This document shows positions 8,936 to 17,836 of a stretch of DNA of 64,000 nucleotides, in pieces. The notes under the pieces were generated by a model. It saw only the letters and a list, made by a program, of their open reading frames with translations, did no database searches and was not told where the DNA came from. The DNA is taken from NCBI GenBank assembly GCA_030829985.1, contig JAURNW010000011.1, forward strand, positions 1 to 64,000, read 5' to 3'. The position numbers and the translations under genes are program-made. The stretch's first letter is position 1; each line of letters opens with the position of its first letter. Origin of the DNA: Gammaproteobacteria bacterium (GTDB lineage: Bacteria; Pseudomonadota; Gammaproteobacteria; Eutrophobiales; Eutrophobiaceae).

Positions 8936-9457
8936 ATGAAAGCCAAGCTATACCTCCCGCTGACGGTATTATTGCTCTCTCTTGTATCCGGTATTGGTTT
9001 TATCATATTTTCCCAGGAACTGACTAAAGTACCCGATATCAGTTTAAACTTTATTGATGGTCGAAAGGTCGACTTTGAAACCTTTAGAGGGAAACCATTA
9101 CTCGTTACATTCTGGTCAACGACGTGTTCAACTTGTATAAAAGAAATGCCTCATCTAGTTGAGTTGTACAATGAACTTAATAAGGAAGGCTTTGAGATTA
9201 TAGCTATAGCAATGCCTTATGATCCCCCGAATATGGTAGTGGAGTTGTCGGAAAAGAAGGGAATTACCTATCCTATAGCACTTGATATTGAAGGTTTGGC
9301 CATGAAAGCATTTGGGGATGTCAGTTTGACACCGACCAGTTTTTTAATTGATTCGCTAGGTAATATTGTTGAACAAAAGACCGGGGAAATAGATATAAAA
9401 CAACTTCGTACCAGAATTAAAGAATTACTTAAAACATCAAAAGCTACGATTTCATGA
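8936..9457 (+). CDS. TlpA/ResA-like membrane-anchored thioredoxin-fold protein
   Basis: A protein of 173 residues. The N-terminal hydrophobic segment (about 6-25) is a signal anchor that would place the thioredoxin fold in the periplasm. The redox motif is C64-S-T-C67 within FWSTTCSTCIKEMP, and the cis-proline loop reads SLTPTSFLID. Relatives reduce disulfides in apo-cytochrome c or other envelope proteins; the substrate here cannot be named. It is sandwiched between the DUF4126 gene (3-base gap) and hemJ (12-base gap). Confidence 0.9.
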   Translation: MKAKLYLPLTVLLLSLVSGIGFIIFSQELTKVPDISLNFIDGRKVDFETFRGKPLLVTFWSTTCSTCIKEMPHLVELYNELNKEGFEIIAIAMPYDPPNMVVELSEKKGITYPIALDIEGLAMKAFGDVSLTPTSFLIDSLGNIVEQKTGEIDIKQLRTRIKELLKTSKATIS

Positions 9458-9469
9458 CGCACAACAATA

Positions 9470-9895
9470 ATGCTCTGGTTTAAATCCTTACATCTGATTG
9501 CAATGGTGACCTGGTTTGCTGGCCTGTTCTATTTGCCGCGCCTGTTCGTTTACCATGCAATGAGTGATGACAAAATAAGTATTGACCGTTTTAAAATCAT
9601 GGAACGAAAACTTTTTTATGGTATCACCACTCCCGGCGGGGTACTGACTATAGTTTTTGGTCTTTGCACTTTATTTAGCAACGGCTTGTCAGTATATAGT
9701 GGACAAATATGGTTACAGATAAAATATGCTCTGGTTTTGTTGTTGGTTTTTTATCATATTTATTGCTGGTTTTTATTACAGGATTTTAAATATGATCGGA
9801 ATCAACATAGCCATGTCTGGTATCGCTGGTTTAACGAATTCCCGGTATTATTATTGGTCGGCATCATCATTCTCGCGGTCGTTAGACCTTTTTAG
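9470..9895 (+). CDS. hemJ: protoporphyrinogen IX oxidase HemJ
   Basis: A membrane protein of 141 residues with four predicted helices, matching the HemJ/UPF0093 family in length and order. The first helix carries the conserved histidine in SLHLIAMVTWFAGLFYLPRLF, with a second in VYHAM. The conserved LWLQIKYALVLLL-type third helix and the C-terminal RWFNEFPVLLLVGIIIL are present. HemJ oxidises protoporphyrinogen IX in many proteobacteria that lack HemG or HemY. hemL and hemB lie elsewhere in this window, which fits. It is the last gene of the 8285 operon. Confidence 0.94.
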   Translation: MLWFKSLHLIAMVTWFAGLFYLPRLFVYHAMSDDKISIDRFKIMERKLFYGITTPGGVLTIVFGLCTLFSNGLSVYSGQIWLQIKYALVLLLVFYHIYCWFLLQDFKYDRNQHSHVWYRWFNEFPVLLLVGIIILAVVRPF

Positions 9896-9906
9896 ATAGA
9901 CATGGA

Positions 9907-10071
9907 CTAAACTTCAATCATTTCAAAATCTTCTTTTCTCGCACCACACTCAGGGCAAATCCAGTCTGCTGACACATCTTCCCAGCGTGTACCTGGTGCA
10001 ATATCATCTTCAGGCCAACCCTTTGCTTCATCATAAATAAAACCACAAATAACACACATATATTGCTTCAT
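9907..10071 (-). CDS. rubredoxin
   Basis: A 54-residue protein reading [20 protein letters not shown] at its start. The two iron-binding pairs are C6-x2-C9 (CVICG) and C39-x2-C42 (CPECG), with the conserved WEDVSADW between them. This is the compact one-iron rubredoxin that acts as a low-potential electron carrier, for example to hydroxylases or to rubredoxin-oxygen and peroxide-reducing enzymes. It ends 11 bases from the convergent hemJ stop and is divergent from thiD. No partner reductase is adjacent. Confidence 0.97.
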   Translation of the reverse strand: MKQYMCVICGFIYDEAKGWPEDDIAPGTRWEDVSADWICPECGARKEDFEMIEV

Positions 10072-10135
10072 TGCCTAACGACTCCTTAAATTTTTATTAC
10101 TTTGATAATTAATGGCTGTGTAGAATACCGTTCTT

Positions 10136-10918
10136 ATGATCAATAGCAATAATCAAAAACCGGTTGTCCTCGTAATTGCAGGCCACGACCCCAGTGGGGG
10201 CGCTGGAATTCAAGCGGATATTGAAAGTATCGCGAGTGCGGGTTGTCATGCTGCTACTGTAATTACCTCTTTAACAACTCAAAATACCAGTAAAGTTATT
10301 GATATTATCCCGCAAAACCCAGAACCTTTTAGCAAGCAGATAAGATTAATTTTGGAAGATATGGAAGTTGTTGCCTGCAAAATAGGGATGATTGGTAGTA
10401 TTGAGCTATTACAAGTCATCATCAATGAATTATCCGAGATTGATTTTCCTATCGTACTCGATCCGGTAATGAGTTCGACAACGGGAAGAGCTTTTGCAAA
10501 TGCAGACCTATGTAAATTAATGCTCACTTCCTTATTACCCATTACTACATTGGTCACCCCAAATAGTCACGAGGCAAAACTACTCACCGGTTCAAAAGAC
10601 TTGCCAACAGCGGCCAGTAAATTATTAGCTTACGGAACAGACTCGGTATTGATTACCGGAACTCACGAAAATACTGAAGAAGTGATCAATTCTTTATATA
10701 CTAAAAAAAAACCATCGATCGATTACCACTGGCAGCGATTAGATGAGACCTTTCATGGCTCTGGCTGCACACTTTCTTCTCGAATCGCGGCACTATTAGC
10801 ATTGAATATTGATTTAATTAGTGCTGTTGAAAAAGCTCAGGACTATACCTGGCAATCATTGAAACAGGGCTTAAAACTTGGCATGGGTCAGGCACAGCCT
10901 GATCGTTTTTATAAATAA
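10136..10918 (+). CDS. thiD: hydroxymethylpyrimidine (phosphate) kinase
   Basis: Phosphorylates HMP and HMP-P in thiamine synthesis. The 260-residue ribokinase-fold protein has the substrate loop GHDPSGGAGIQADI (16-29), the KIGMIGS segment and the anion-hole motif FHGSGCTLSS with C211. No TPP-riboswitch-like structure is evident in the 64-base gap to rubredoxin. thiE follows after 16 bases. A run of nine A near 10701 encodes Lys-Lys-Lys in frame and does not break the gene. Confidence 0.95.
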   Translation: MINSNNQKPVVLVIAGHDPSGGAGIQADIESIASAGCHAATVITSLTTQNTSKVIDIIPQNPEPFSKQIRLILEDMEVVACKIGMIGSIELLQVIINELSEIDFPIVLDPVMSSTTGRAFANADLCKLMLTSLLPITTLVTPNSHEAKLLTGSKDLPTAASKLLAYGTDSVLITGTHENTEEVINSLYTKKKPSIDYHWQRLDETFHGSGCTLSSRIAALLALNIDLISAVEKAQDYTWQSLKQGLKLGMGQAQPDRFYK

Positions 10919-10934
10919 TCCGTATCTATAAAAC

Positions 10935-11567
10935 ATGCTTACACAAAACCCAGCCGGTCTCTATGCAATAACTGATTGTTCAACGAACTCGACCACTGAT
11001 TTACTAAAGAAATCAGAACTCATCCTGAACACCGGCATAGCATTATTTCAATATCGCAATAAGACCGAAGATAAAACACAAAAAAAAGAGCTCGCTCTGC
11101 AACTACAAGCTCTGTGTCAGCGCTATAAAACACCTTTTATTGTTAATGATGATCTCGATCTTGCTGCAAGCATTGACGCCGATGGTATCCATCTAGGCAA
11201 AAACGATATTGATATCAGTACCGCGAGAAAAAGTATCGGTAAAAAAATAATTGGTGTTTCTTGCTATAACGATATCGAAAGAGCAATAGTTGCTGAAAAA
11301 TGTGGTGCGGATTATGTTGCATTCGGCTCTTTTTTTCCATCAGCAACAAAACCTGATGCGGTTAAAGCAGACGTTGAATTAATTATTCACTCAAAGAATA
11401 AATTAAATATTCCAGTAGTTGCCATAGGCGGCATAACACCGGAAAATGGAAAAGAATTAATCAAAGCAAAAGTTGATTATCTAGCCGTGATTAATGGGCT
11501 TTATTCAGCTAATGAAACAGTCATTGCGACACAACGCTACAAAAATTTATTTAAAAATTACGTATAA
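10935..11567 (+). CDS. thiE: thiamine-phosphate synthase
   Basis: Joins HMP pyrophosphate and thiazole phosphate to give thiamine phosphate. The 210-residue TIM-barrel protein shows the family motifs FIVNDDLDLAASIDADGIHLG, GVSCYN (pyrophosphate region), AFGSFFPSATK and VAIGGITPEN. It stands between thiD (16 bases upstream) and hemL (3 bases downstream), all on the plus strand. The thiamine and heme genes are therefore probably co-transcribed, an order also found in other gammaproteobacteria. Confidence 0.95.
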   Translation: MLTQNPAGLYAITDCSTNSTTDLLKKSELILNTGIALFQYRNKTEDKTQKKELALQLQALCQRYKTPFIVNDDLDLAASIDADGIHLGKNDIDISTARKSIGKKIIGVSCYNDIERAIVAEKCGADYVAFGSFFPSATKPDAVKADVELIIHSKNKLNIPVVAIGGITPENGKELIKAKVDYLAVINGLYSANETVIATQRYKNLFKNYV

Positions 11568-11570
11568 ATT

Positions 11571-12848
11571 ATGGTTGACGAATTATTTAACGCAGCAAAA
11601 AAACATATACCGGGCGGAGTCAATTCTCCGGTACGCGCTTTTAAATCAGTATCAGGTACGCCACTCTTTATTAAGCGGGCGTCCGGGCCCTACTTATTTG
11701 ATAGCGATGATAAACAATATATTGATTATGTTGGTTCATGGGGGCCCATGATTTTAGGCCACGCGCATCCAGAGGTTATTAAAGCCGTTCAGGATACTGC
11801 CAACAACGGTCTCAGTTTCGGTGCGCCAACTGAACTTGAAACACAGATGGCGGATAAGATATGTGAATTAATACCGTCCATTGAAAAAGTACGCATGGTG
11901 AGTTCGGGAACGGAAGCTGCTATGAGTGCAATTCGACTCGCGCGCGGCTATACCGGTAGAGACAAGATCGTGAAATTTGAAGGCTGTTACCATGGACATG
12001 CTGATTCATTACTGGTGAAGGCAGGCTCCGGTGCATTGACTCTCGGTATTCCAACATCACCAGGTGTACCAGCTGATTTGGCAAAGCATACCATCACACT
12101 TGCTTTCAATGATCCAGAGCAGGTAAAAACTGTTTTTGCAGACATCGGCGAACAAATTGCAGCCATCATTGTTGAGCCTATTGCAGGCAATATGAATTGT
12201 GTACCTGGTGCGCCTGATTTTTTAGAGACCCTGAGAGCGGTATGTACGCAATATCAATCGGTACTGATCTTTGATGAAGTAATGACGGGCTTTCGTGTCG
12301 CCCTTGGTGGCGCGCAATCAATCTACAACATCACTCCAGACTTAACTGTGTTAGGCAAGGTGATTGGCGGTGGTATGCCAGTCGGTGCCTTTGGTGGTAA
12401 ACGAGAGATCATGGATCATATTGCGCCGGACGGCCCGGTCTATCAGGCAGGCACCTTATCCGGCAATCCAATCGCGATGACTGCCGGATTAACAACACTC
12501 AACTTGATCTCTGCATCAGGCTTTTTTGAAGCACTTACTGCAAAAACAGAACAGCTTGTAAATGGATTGAAAGAGCAGGCTGATAAAGAAAATATTCCTC
12601 TCACTACTAATTATAGCGGCGGCATGTTTGGACTTTTCTTTACCAAAGAAAATAAGGTTTCCTGTTTTGAACATGTAATGAATTGTAATACAGCTCGATT
12701 CAATCAGTTCTTTCATGGCATGCTTGATAATGGCGTTTACCTGGCCCCATCTGCATATGAAGCGGGTTTCATTTCTATTAAACATTCACAAGATGATATT
12801 GATACCACTATTGATATCGCTAAAAATATATTCAAAAAATTGAACTAA
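11571..12848 (+). CDS. hemL: glutamate-1-semialdehyde 2,1-aminomutase
   Basis: PLP enzyme that makes 5-aminolevulinate in the C5 pathway. The 425 residues match the family closely. The PLP lysine is K263 in [16 protein letters not shown]. The [10 protein letters not shown] aspartate segment, [16 protein letters not shown] and [16 protein letters not shown] are also present. The start ATG lies three bases after the thiE stop. HemL indicates that tetrapyrroles are made from glutamyl-tRNA, and hemB and hemJ in the window are later steps. Confidence 0.97.
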   Translation: MVDELFNAAKKHIPGGVNSPVRAFKSVSGTPLFIKRASGPYLFDSDDKQYIDYVGSWGPMILGHAHPEVIKAVQDTANNGLSFGAPTELETQMADKICELIPSIEKVRMVSSGTEAAMSAIRLARGYTGRDKIVKFEGCYHGHADSLLVKAGSGALTLGIPTSPGVPADLAKHTITLAFNDPEQVKTVFADIGEQIAAIIVEPIAGNMNCVPGAPDFLETLRAVCTQYQSVLIFDEVMTGFRVALGGAQSIYNITPDLTVLGKVIGGGMPVGAFGGKREIMDHIAPDGPVYQAGTLSGNPIAMTAGLTTLNLISASGFFEALTAKTEQLVNGLKEQADKENIPLTTNYSGGMFGLFFTKENKVSCFEHVMNCNTARFNQFFHGMLDNGVYLAPSAYEAGFISIKHSQDDIDTTIDIAKNIFKKLN

Positions 12849-12859
12849 GGGAGAAAACC

Positions 12860-13027
12860 ATGAATAAACTCTTACTTTTGTTAACATTTTCACTATCCTT
12901 AATCTTTCTTTCTGCCTGTGCGCCTGAAGTGGGAAGCGAAAAATGGTGTGCGCAAATGAAAGAAAAACCAAAAGGCGACTGGACTGCAAACGAGGCTGCT
13001 GACTTCACCAAGCACTGCTTGTTTTAA
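12860..13027 (+). CDS. DUF3012-type mini-lipoprotein
   Basis: A 55-residue reading frame with a good ribosome site (AAGGGAG) 11 bases after hemL. It has a signal peptide ending in the lipobox LSAC (Cys20). The mature part of ~36 residues is WCAQMKEKPKGDWTANEAAD plus a final KHC motif. The tryptophan, the Cys pair and the PKGDWT core match DUF3012, a family of tiny lipoproteins of unknown role. The strong ribosome site, lipobox and family-like core make it a genuine gene. Confidence 0.88.
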   Translation: MNKLLLLLTFSLSLIFLSACAPEVGSEKWCAQMKEKPKGDWTANEAADFTKHCLF

Positions 13028-13051
13028 ATCAGAAAGAATATTTTTTCGTTT

Positions 13052-13783
13052 ATGAAGATCAGTTTTCATAAAAAAATAGCTGCATATTTTGGCTATGAAT
13101 TTACCCGCATTAATAGCAGTATCTATGAAGATCAAACGCTACATACCATAGAGCTGATTGAACGACATGATATTGATCTGGTACTTGATGTGGGAGCAAA
13201 TATGGGACAGTTCAGTATTGAACTGCGTGATGCTGGTTATACTGGTCAGATAATTTCATTTGAACCAATAATAGAATGCTATAAGCATTTAACCGCAATA
13301 GCCGATGATAAATGGCGCGTCGAAAATTATGCGCTGGGTGATGTAAATACGACGGAAACTATTAACATTTCTAATAAAACAGTCTTTTCGTCAATTCTTA
13401 ATACCAATGAGTTTGGAAAATCTAATTTTTCTGATTCCATAAAAGTTGTTAATAAGCAGACGATACAAATTAAAAGACTAGATGATGCAATTAAAAAACT
13501 TGTTAACAATCTCAACAAGAAAAGTATATTCTTGAAACTGGATACGCAAGGCTACGATGAACGAGTCATCCAGGGCGCGACTGATACATTACCGCACGTC
13601 CATCTACTCCAGACTGAAGTCTCGTGCAAAGCAATCTATGATGACACGCCAGCCTATCATGAAACATTAAAAAAACTGTCAATTGCAGGGTTTAATATAA
13701 CCGGTATGTTTCCTATAGCACATGACCCCAATACAATGGAACTACTTGAGTTTGATTGCATTTTAATCAATTCATCTAAATAA
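13052..13783 (+). CDS. FkbM-family SAM-dependent methyltransferase
   Basis: A 243-residue protein. The SAM-binding motif I is VLDVGANMGQFS (44-55), followed by an acidic segment ISFEPI and later FLKLDTQGYDERVIQGA, the order typical of the FkbM domain. Members O-methylate sugars, polyketides or other small molecules, and many sit in surface-polysaccharide loci. No glycan genes are adjacent here, so the substrate is unknown. It starts 24 bases after the DUF3012 gene without a clear ribosome site and converges on the DUF3095 gene. Confidence 0.88.
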   Translation: MKISFHKKIAAYFGYEFTRINSSIYEDQTLHTIELIERHDIDLVLDVGANMGQFSIELRDAGYTGQIISFEPIIECYKHLTAIADDKWRVENYALGDVNTTETINISNKTVFSSILNTNEFGKSNFSDSIKVVNKQTIQIKRLDDAIKKLVNNLNKKSIFLKLDTQGYDERVIQGATDTLPHVHLLQTEVSCKAIYDDTPAYHETLKKLSIAGFNITGMFPIAHDPNTMELLEFDCILINSSK

Positions 13784-13844
13784 TTTGTTGACCCCTCTTA
13801 GGCAATAGATTCTAAATACTAAAACTTCCTTCTCAATGCACACA

Positions 13845-15026
13845 TCAAACCTGTAAGGTTTTTAGTTGCTTCTTCATTTCGGTTGCGGCCATTGCGTATC
13901 CACCATCTGCGCCATCAACAAAATGGAAGTGCTCCCCTGAACGATCATTAATCATACAGGTGACAAGCGCTGAATCTGACGCATGGATACCGTAAACACA
14001 TTCGCCTTTTTCATAACGCTGTTTAAGGTAGCCCTGTAATTCAATTCTTTGCTCTTGTGTTCCTGATATAACCTCACGTAATACTCCATCAAATTTCTTG
14101 AAATCTGTGTTTCTAACCAGATCGTTTTTATAGTTCCCCCAGTTAACACCACTGATATTTAATTTGAAAGTCATAAAAACCCATCCAATTAAATTTTGAA
14201 ATCGAATTTTAATCCAGTATTTAATCAAATCAATTTGATCAAGCAAATAGGTATTCACTTTTAATTCATGACTTAATTGAGTGTTATTCATTGTCAAATG
14301 CAGTGCATCAGCCTGAACAGGACTACACGATTCATCATTGCCATAAATTTGACTAATTTTTTTTATAATTTCATCATAAACAATAGCTTGGGCTTCCATA
14401 GAAGATGATAATGCCTTAACAATCAATGAAATTGTTTCTCCATGTTGGCTATAAACCTGATCCCAACGACATTCTAAACCTGAATAATCAGCGGCGATGT
14501 TATTCGAAATTTCATTCAGGTTGTATATTTTTCCTTTTTCCTCATCTTTAATTAAATTTTCCGCATACTCTACGCCACCACCAGCAAAAGCAGTTTGAAT
14601 GTAAAACTTTGACATTCGGTGTCGTGTAATCAGAACCTCATACCCTTCATTAAGCACATCGCTTACGGGAATCACTCCTACTCTCAACGTTAGACCAAAC
14701 TGCTTTTCAGCCATTTCTCTTGTCGAAATTAGTGCTTGTTTGACTTTTATCAAAACAGTTGGAGGTATGCATATCGTTGCCCCATCACCACCAAAAATAT
14801 AGGGCAGCAATAATGGTTTAGTTGAATTACGCACGGAAGTTATTACAGAGACTCCAACAATATTAACTGACTTGTATAAACCTTTTTCAATAGCGATGGT
14901 AGAGTTTTTCACATCCGCAGCAACGATGTACCAATCTGAAGGAATTTTCGTATAACTGGATAGATCGGATACCACTGAAAAGTTATCAAAAACTGTTAAG
15001 TCTGAATAAAATTTTTCAGTTCCCAT
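13845..15026 (-). CDS. DUF3095-family protein, possible class III cyclase relative
   Basis: A 393-residue soluble protein that I recognise as DUF3095; no function is established to my knowledge. Its N-terminal ~130 residues look like a class III nucleotide-cyclase fold. An aspartate sits in VAADVKNSTIAI (D38) where cyclases have their first metal ligand. A second sits in PYIFGGDGATICIP (D81) where the second ligand occurs. A later stretch, LRVGVIPVSDVLNEGYEV, recalls the cyclase LRxGIHxG segment. The cyclase link is inference from motif spacing. It lies 31 bases downstream of an unknown membrane gene, probably in the same transcript. Confidence 0.75.
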   Translation of the reverse strand: MGTEKFYSDLTVFDNFSVVSDLSSYTKIPSDWYIVAADVKNSTIAIEKGLYKSVNIVGVSVITSVRNSTKPLLLPYIFGGDGATICIPPTVLIKVKQALISTREMAEKQFGLTLRVGVIPVSDVLNEGYEVLITRHRMSKFYIQTAFAGGGVEYAENLIKDEEKGKIYNLNEISNNIAADYSGLECRWDQVYSQHGETISLIVKALSSSMEAQAIVYDEIIKKISQIYGNDESCSPVQADALHLTMNNTQLSHELKVNTYLLDQIDLIKYWIKIRFQNLIGWVFMTFKLNISGVNWGNYKNDLVRNTDFKKFDGVLREVISGTQEQRIELQGYLKQRYEKGECVYGIHASDSALVTCMINDRSGEHFHFVDGADGGYAMAATEMKKQLKTLQV

Positions 15027-15057
15027 ATCCGACCTAACTATAAAATTTAGCTTATAT

Positions 15058-15750
15058 TTATATAACTATACAAGTAAGGCTATAACCAGAACTTAATACC
15101 CAATAGGGAAGACTGAAAGTATTGGTTAAATCCAGCTCTAATAACTGTCTATTATTAACATGTAATATCGCAGTATCTTGCACAAATGAATTTGATATCA
15201 GATCCCAAAATACGCTTATATAGTTCATACAATATGAAATAATATTCCACGGAGAAACATCAACAACATCGATAGCGATGCCAGCGTAATAACAGGCCTG
15301 TGTTAACATGGAACCACTTGAATCTATAATCGCAATGGCAACACCACTGCCAACAAGCAATGGTAAATACACAGCGCTTAATAACCAACCTAATAAATCA
15401 CCGAGCGGAATCCAACCAACAGGAGAAATAATATCCGTAGTCCAGTCAAGAAAGCGGTGCATGGCGACAATGCCATTATTAAATAACCACATGGCTGGTA
15501 TAAACCAGAGCACAAAGTATTTAAGCACGCTATAACGTAACAACATAAAAAAGAAATATTGCAATACAAGCGCTATGCCCATAACAACACTAATTGAAAC
15601 CCAACTAATGACCGATACAGTAGACCAACGAGCAGAAGTAAACCAGACAAGACCTTCGCGATAAATAAGCAACAACCCAATAACAAGCAAGCAACCAGTA
15701 ATCATAAGACCATAATTTATTCGCTGCTCACGTTGTTCCTGTTTATCCAT
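15058..15750 (-). CDS. multi-pass membrane protein of unknown function
   Basis: A 230-residue protein not assigned to any family. It has about five hydrophobic segments (near 14-31, 42-66, 72-90, 115-145 and 165-185). Between them are short polar loops such as HRFLDWTTDIISPVGWIP. The C-terminal ~40 residues are polar and then weakly hydrophobic. It starts with a charged stretch (DKQEQREQR). It sits 16 bases downstream of the restored SIMPL reading frame and 31 bases upstream of DUF3095, suggesting a three-gene unit. Confidence 0.7.
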   Translation of the reverse strand: MDKQEQREQRINYGLMITGCLLVIGLLLIYREGLVWFTSARWSTVSVISWVSISVVMGIALVLQYFFFMLLRYSVLKYFVLWFIPAMWLFNNGIVAMHRFLDWTTDIISPVGWIPLGDLLGWLLSAVYLPLLVGSGVAIAIIDSSGSMLTQACYYAGIAIDVVDVSPWNIISYCMNYISVFWDLISNSFVQDTAILHVNNRQLLELDLTNTFSLPYWVLSSGYSLTCIVI

Positions 15751-15766
15751 TTAAATATTGACCAAA

Positions 15767-16457
15767 TCAGAAAAACTGAACCGAACCAGACACCGTAACG
15801 GTTATCTTACTCGTACCAGCATCAACAGCCGGTGCGCTCTTGCTATCCATGGCCATCATTCTGCTTTCGGCATAGATTGGCGGAGAGTGCCCCCCCTCCA
15901 CTATTAATATGTAAATTAACAATACGCACATTTTTTTCCTCCATGTGTTTTTTTACTAACTCCACACGTTGTTTAAATGACACCATGGCTTCTTCAATTA
16001 ATTCATTTTCATATTGTACTTGTGTCTCTCTGGTCGGACTGAATCGCATATTTTTGACCTGTAATCGTTCCTGTAATTTTCCAACCAGACCTGACAATTT
16101 AGTGACATTGATACTCTTTAGTTCCAATTGTTGAATTGCACGCCATCCAATAACTGTGCGCTTATCATATACCGGATATGTATTATAGGACTGCGTACTC
16201 GTATTAATATCATTATATTGAGCTGCTACTTTCAATGCCCAGTCCATATCCTGATTAACTTTATTGGCAATTTTTGCTGCGTCCTTACCTTCTTCTTCTA
16301 CGGCAAGCACTACTGTCAATTGGTTATTAGGAATTTCACGCTCTGCTTGTGCTTGCAGATTCACCTGATTGAATAATGGTTCATTATCATGCGCATGAAC
16401 GGAAATAGGGGAAAAAACAAATAACAGAACGATAGCAAGAAATCTATAAACTCTCAT
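15767..16457 (-). pseudogene. SIMPL-domain (DUF541) periplasmic protein, frameshifted at a G7 tract
   Basis: The uninterrupted frame (15843-16457) starts with a signal peptide (VLLFVFSPISVHAHD) and a SIMPL domain of about 180 residues. It then ends in an out-of-character tail after INSGGGA. On the minus strand the break falls in a run of seven G (15890-15896). Removing one G restores SGGGHSPPIYAESRMMAMDS and a typical SIMPL C-terminus ending ITVTVSGSVQFF, with stop at 15767-15769. So a full-length gene of about 229 codons is interrupted by +1. It may be a sequencing error, a true pseudogene or a phase-variable switch. SIMPL proteins such as E. coli YggE are envelope proteins of poorly known role. 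Confidence 0.85.
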
Positions 16458-16532
16458 TTAGCGATCCTCCTTAAAAAATCTAAACCTCAATATCTTTAAT
16501 CTAGAAATAATTAAGCAATAACCTATAATTAT

Positions 16533-17012
16533 TTACACAAGTTTATTAGTTGCGACCACAACCCCATCTTCGTCAGCATAAATATAATCACCGGGTTTAA
16601 TTGTCACGTCAGCAAAAGTCACTGTTACATCACGTTCGCCAGCTCCTTTCTTAACACTTTTACGCGGATTTGTATTTAATGCCTTAACACCAATATTCAT
16701 ATTGCTCATTACGGCTGAATCACGAATACAACCATAAACAATAACACCTGCCCATTTATTAGCTACGCCTAATTCAGCCAACATATCGCCTAGCAATGCA
16801 CAACGCAAAGAACCTCCACCCTCAACAACAAGCACCTTATTATCACCGGCCTCTTCTAATGCGGATCTTACTAAAGAGTTATCTTCAAAGACCTTGACAG
16901 TTGATGCTGGCCCTGAGAATTTCTTTTTACCGCCATAATCATTAAACATTGGCGTCGCAATTTGAAGTTTCTCTTCATGTTCATCATATAAATCAGCTGT
17001 CGCAAAACTCAT
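16533..17012 (-). CDS. rraA: RraA-family protein (RNase E regulator / oxaloacetate-HMG aldolase fold)
   Basis: A 159-residue protein of the RraA family. Its core is VEGGGSLRCALLGDMLAELG, then GVIVYGCIRDSAVM and ADVTIKPGDYIYADEDGVVV, with the Arg and Asp positions of the shared aldolase active site. E. coli RraA inhibits RNase E, while related proteins are HMG or oxaloacetate aldolases; sequence alone does not decide. At about 160 residues without an extra N-terminal region it fits the RraA subgroup. It is 13 bases downstream of the nitrilase gene, so a glmU-nitrilase-rraA transcript is likely. Confidence 0.88.
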   Translation of the reverse strand: MSFATADLYDEHEEKLQIATPMFNDYGGKKKFSGPASTVKVFEDNSLVRSALEEAGDNKVLVVEGGGSLRCALLGDMLAELGVANKWAGVIVYGCIRDSAVMSNMNIGVKALNTNPRKSVKKGAGERDVTVTFADVTIKPGDYIYADEDGVVVATNKLV

Positions 17013-17025
17013 AATAGTATTCCTC

Positions 17026-17826
17026 TTATTTATTATTTAGTCTTGTATAAAATTCTGGTCTGCGGTCATCAAACAAATTATTATGTTTCGTTATCATTTT
17101 ATTATTTGCTTCTTCTGGTTCAATCTCTGTTATGTATAATGCATCGCGTTGTGATGCTGAACGATGTAATAGCTTACCATCAGGCGCAACAATTTGACTC
17201 TTACCAGTAAACTTTAAACTCCCTTGAGGACGCTTATCTGTACCATAGCGATTAGCAGTTATTGCAAATACTTTGTTTTCTATAGATCTGGAAATCATTG
17301 TCTGCTGACAATAAGTTAAAACAAGGTTTGATGGTTGACAAATAATCTGCGCACCCTGTATTGCTAATGTACGCGTTACTTCAGGGAATACCCAGTCAAA
17401 ACAAATCATTATGCCAATCTTTACACCATTAATATCGTTGACAATAAACGGAGTATCACCTTGGTCAAAACAAAATTTTTCTTCATTAAATAGATGTATT
17501 TTCCTGTAGACATGCTCAATCCCATCTGGTCCAATTAGCGCGGCACTGTTATAACATTGTTTATCGCGCTTCTCCGCGAAACCTAGCACCAGATGTATAT
17601 TATTTTTACTTGCAAGATTAACCAGTGAGTCTATACGTTTACTATTATCAGGATCTTCAGCATATTTTAATGACTCATCTTTATCTTTAAAGTAATAAGC
17701 TGTTAATGCAAGTTCCGGCAATACAATTAAATCTGCCTCTACGTTTTGTAAGGCATGTAGAATCTTCTGGCAATTCTGTTCCGGTTTGCCAAATAGGGGG
17801 CGGAATTGATAATAGCCAACTTTCAT
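17026..17826 (-). CDS. nitrilase-superfamily carbon-nitrogen hydrolase
   Basis: A 266-residue enzyme with the Glu-Lys-Cys triad: glutamate in LIVLPELALTAYYF, lysine in VYRKIHLF and cysteine in IGIMICFDWVFPEV. Superfamily members hydrolyse amides such as N-carbamoylputrescine or N-carbamoyl-beta-alanine; the substrate here is not readable. Because speA and speE are in the window, an N-carbamoylputrescine role is conceivable but not supported by specific residues. I chose the ATG at 17826; an in-frame start at 17916 would run 80 bases into glmU. The gap to glmU is 10 bases. Confidence 0.85.
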   Translation of the reverse strand: MKVGYYQFRPLFGKPEQNCQKILHALQNVEADLIVLPELALTAYYFKDKDESLKYAEDPDNSKRIDSLVNLASKNNIHLVLGFAEKRDKQCYNSAALIGPDGIEHVYRKIHLFNEEKFCFDQGDTPFIVNDINGVKIGIMICFDWVFPEVTRTLAIQGAQIICQPSNLVLTYCQQTMISRSIENKVFAITANRYGTDKRPQGSLKFTGKSQIVAPDGKLLHRSASQRDALYITEIEPEEANNKMITKHNNLFDDRRPEFYTRLNNK

Positions 17827-17836
17827 AGTGTATAAA

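Noticed and set aside
10072-10135. TPP riboswitch before thiD
   Set aside because: The 64-base gap is too short and lacks the conserved CUGAGA and ACYYGA-type elements.
10701-10711. A9 homopolymer in thiD as a frameshift or slippage site
   Set aside because: It reads through in frame as lysines and both sides of the protein fit the ThiD family.
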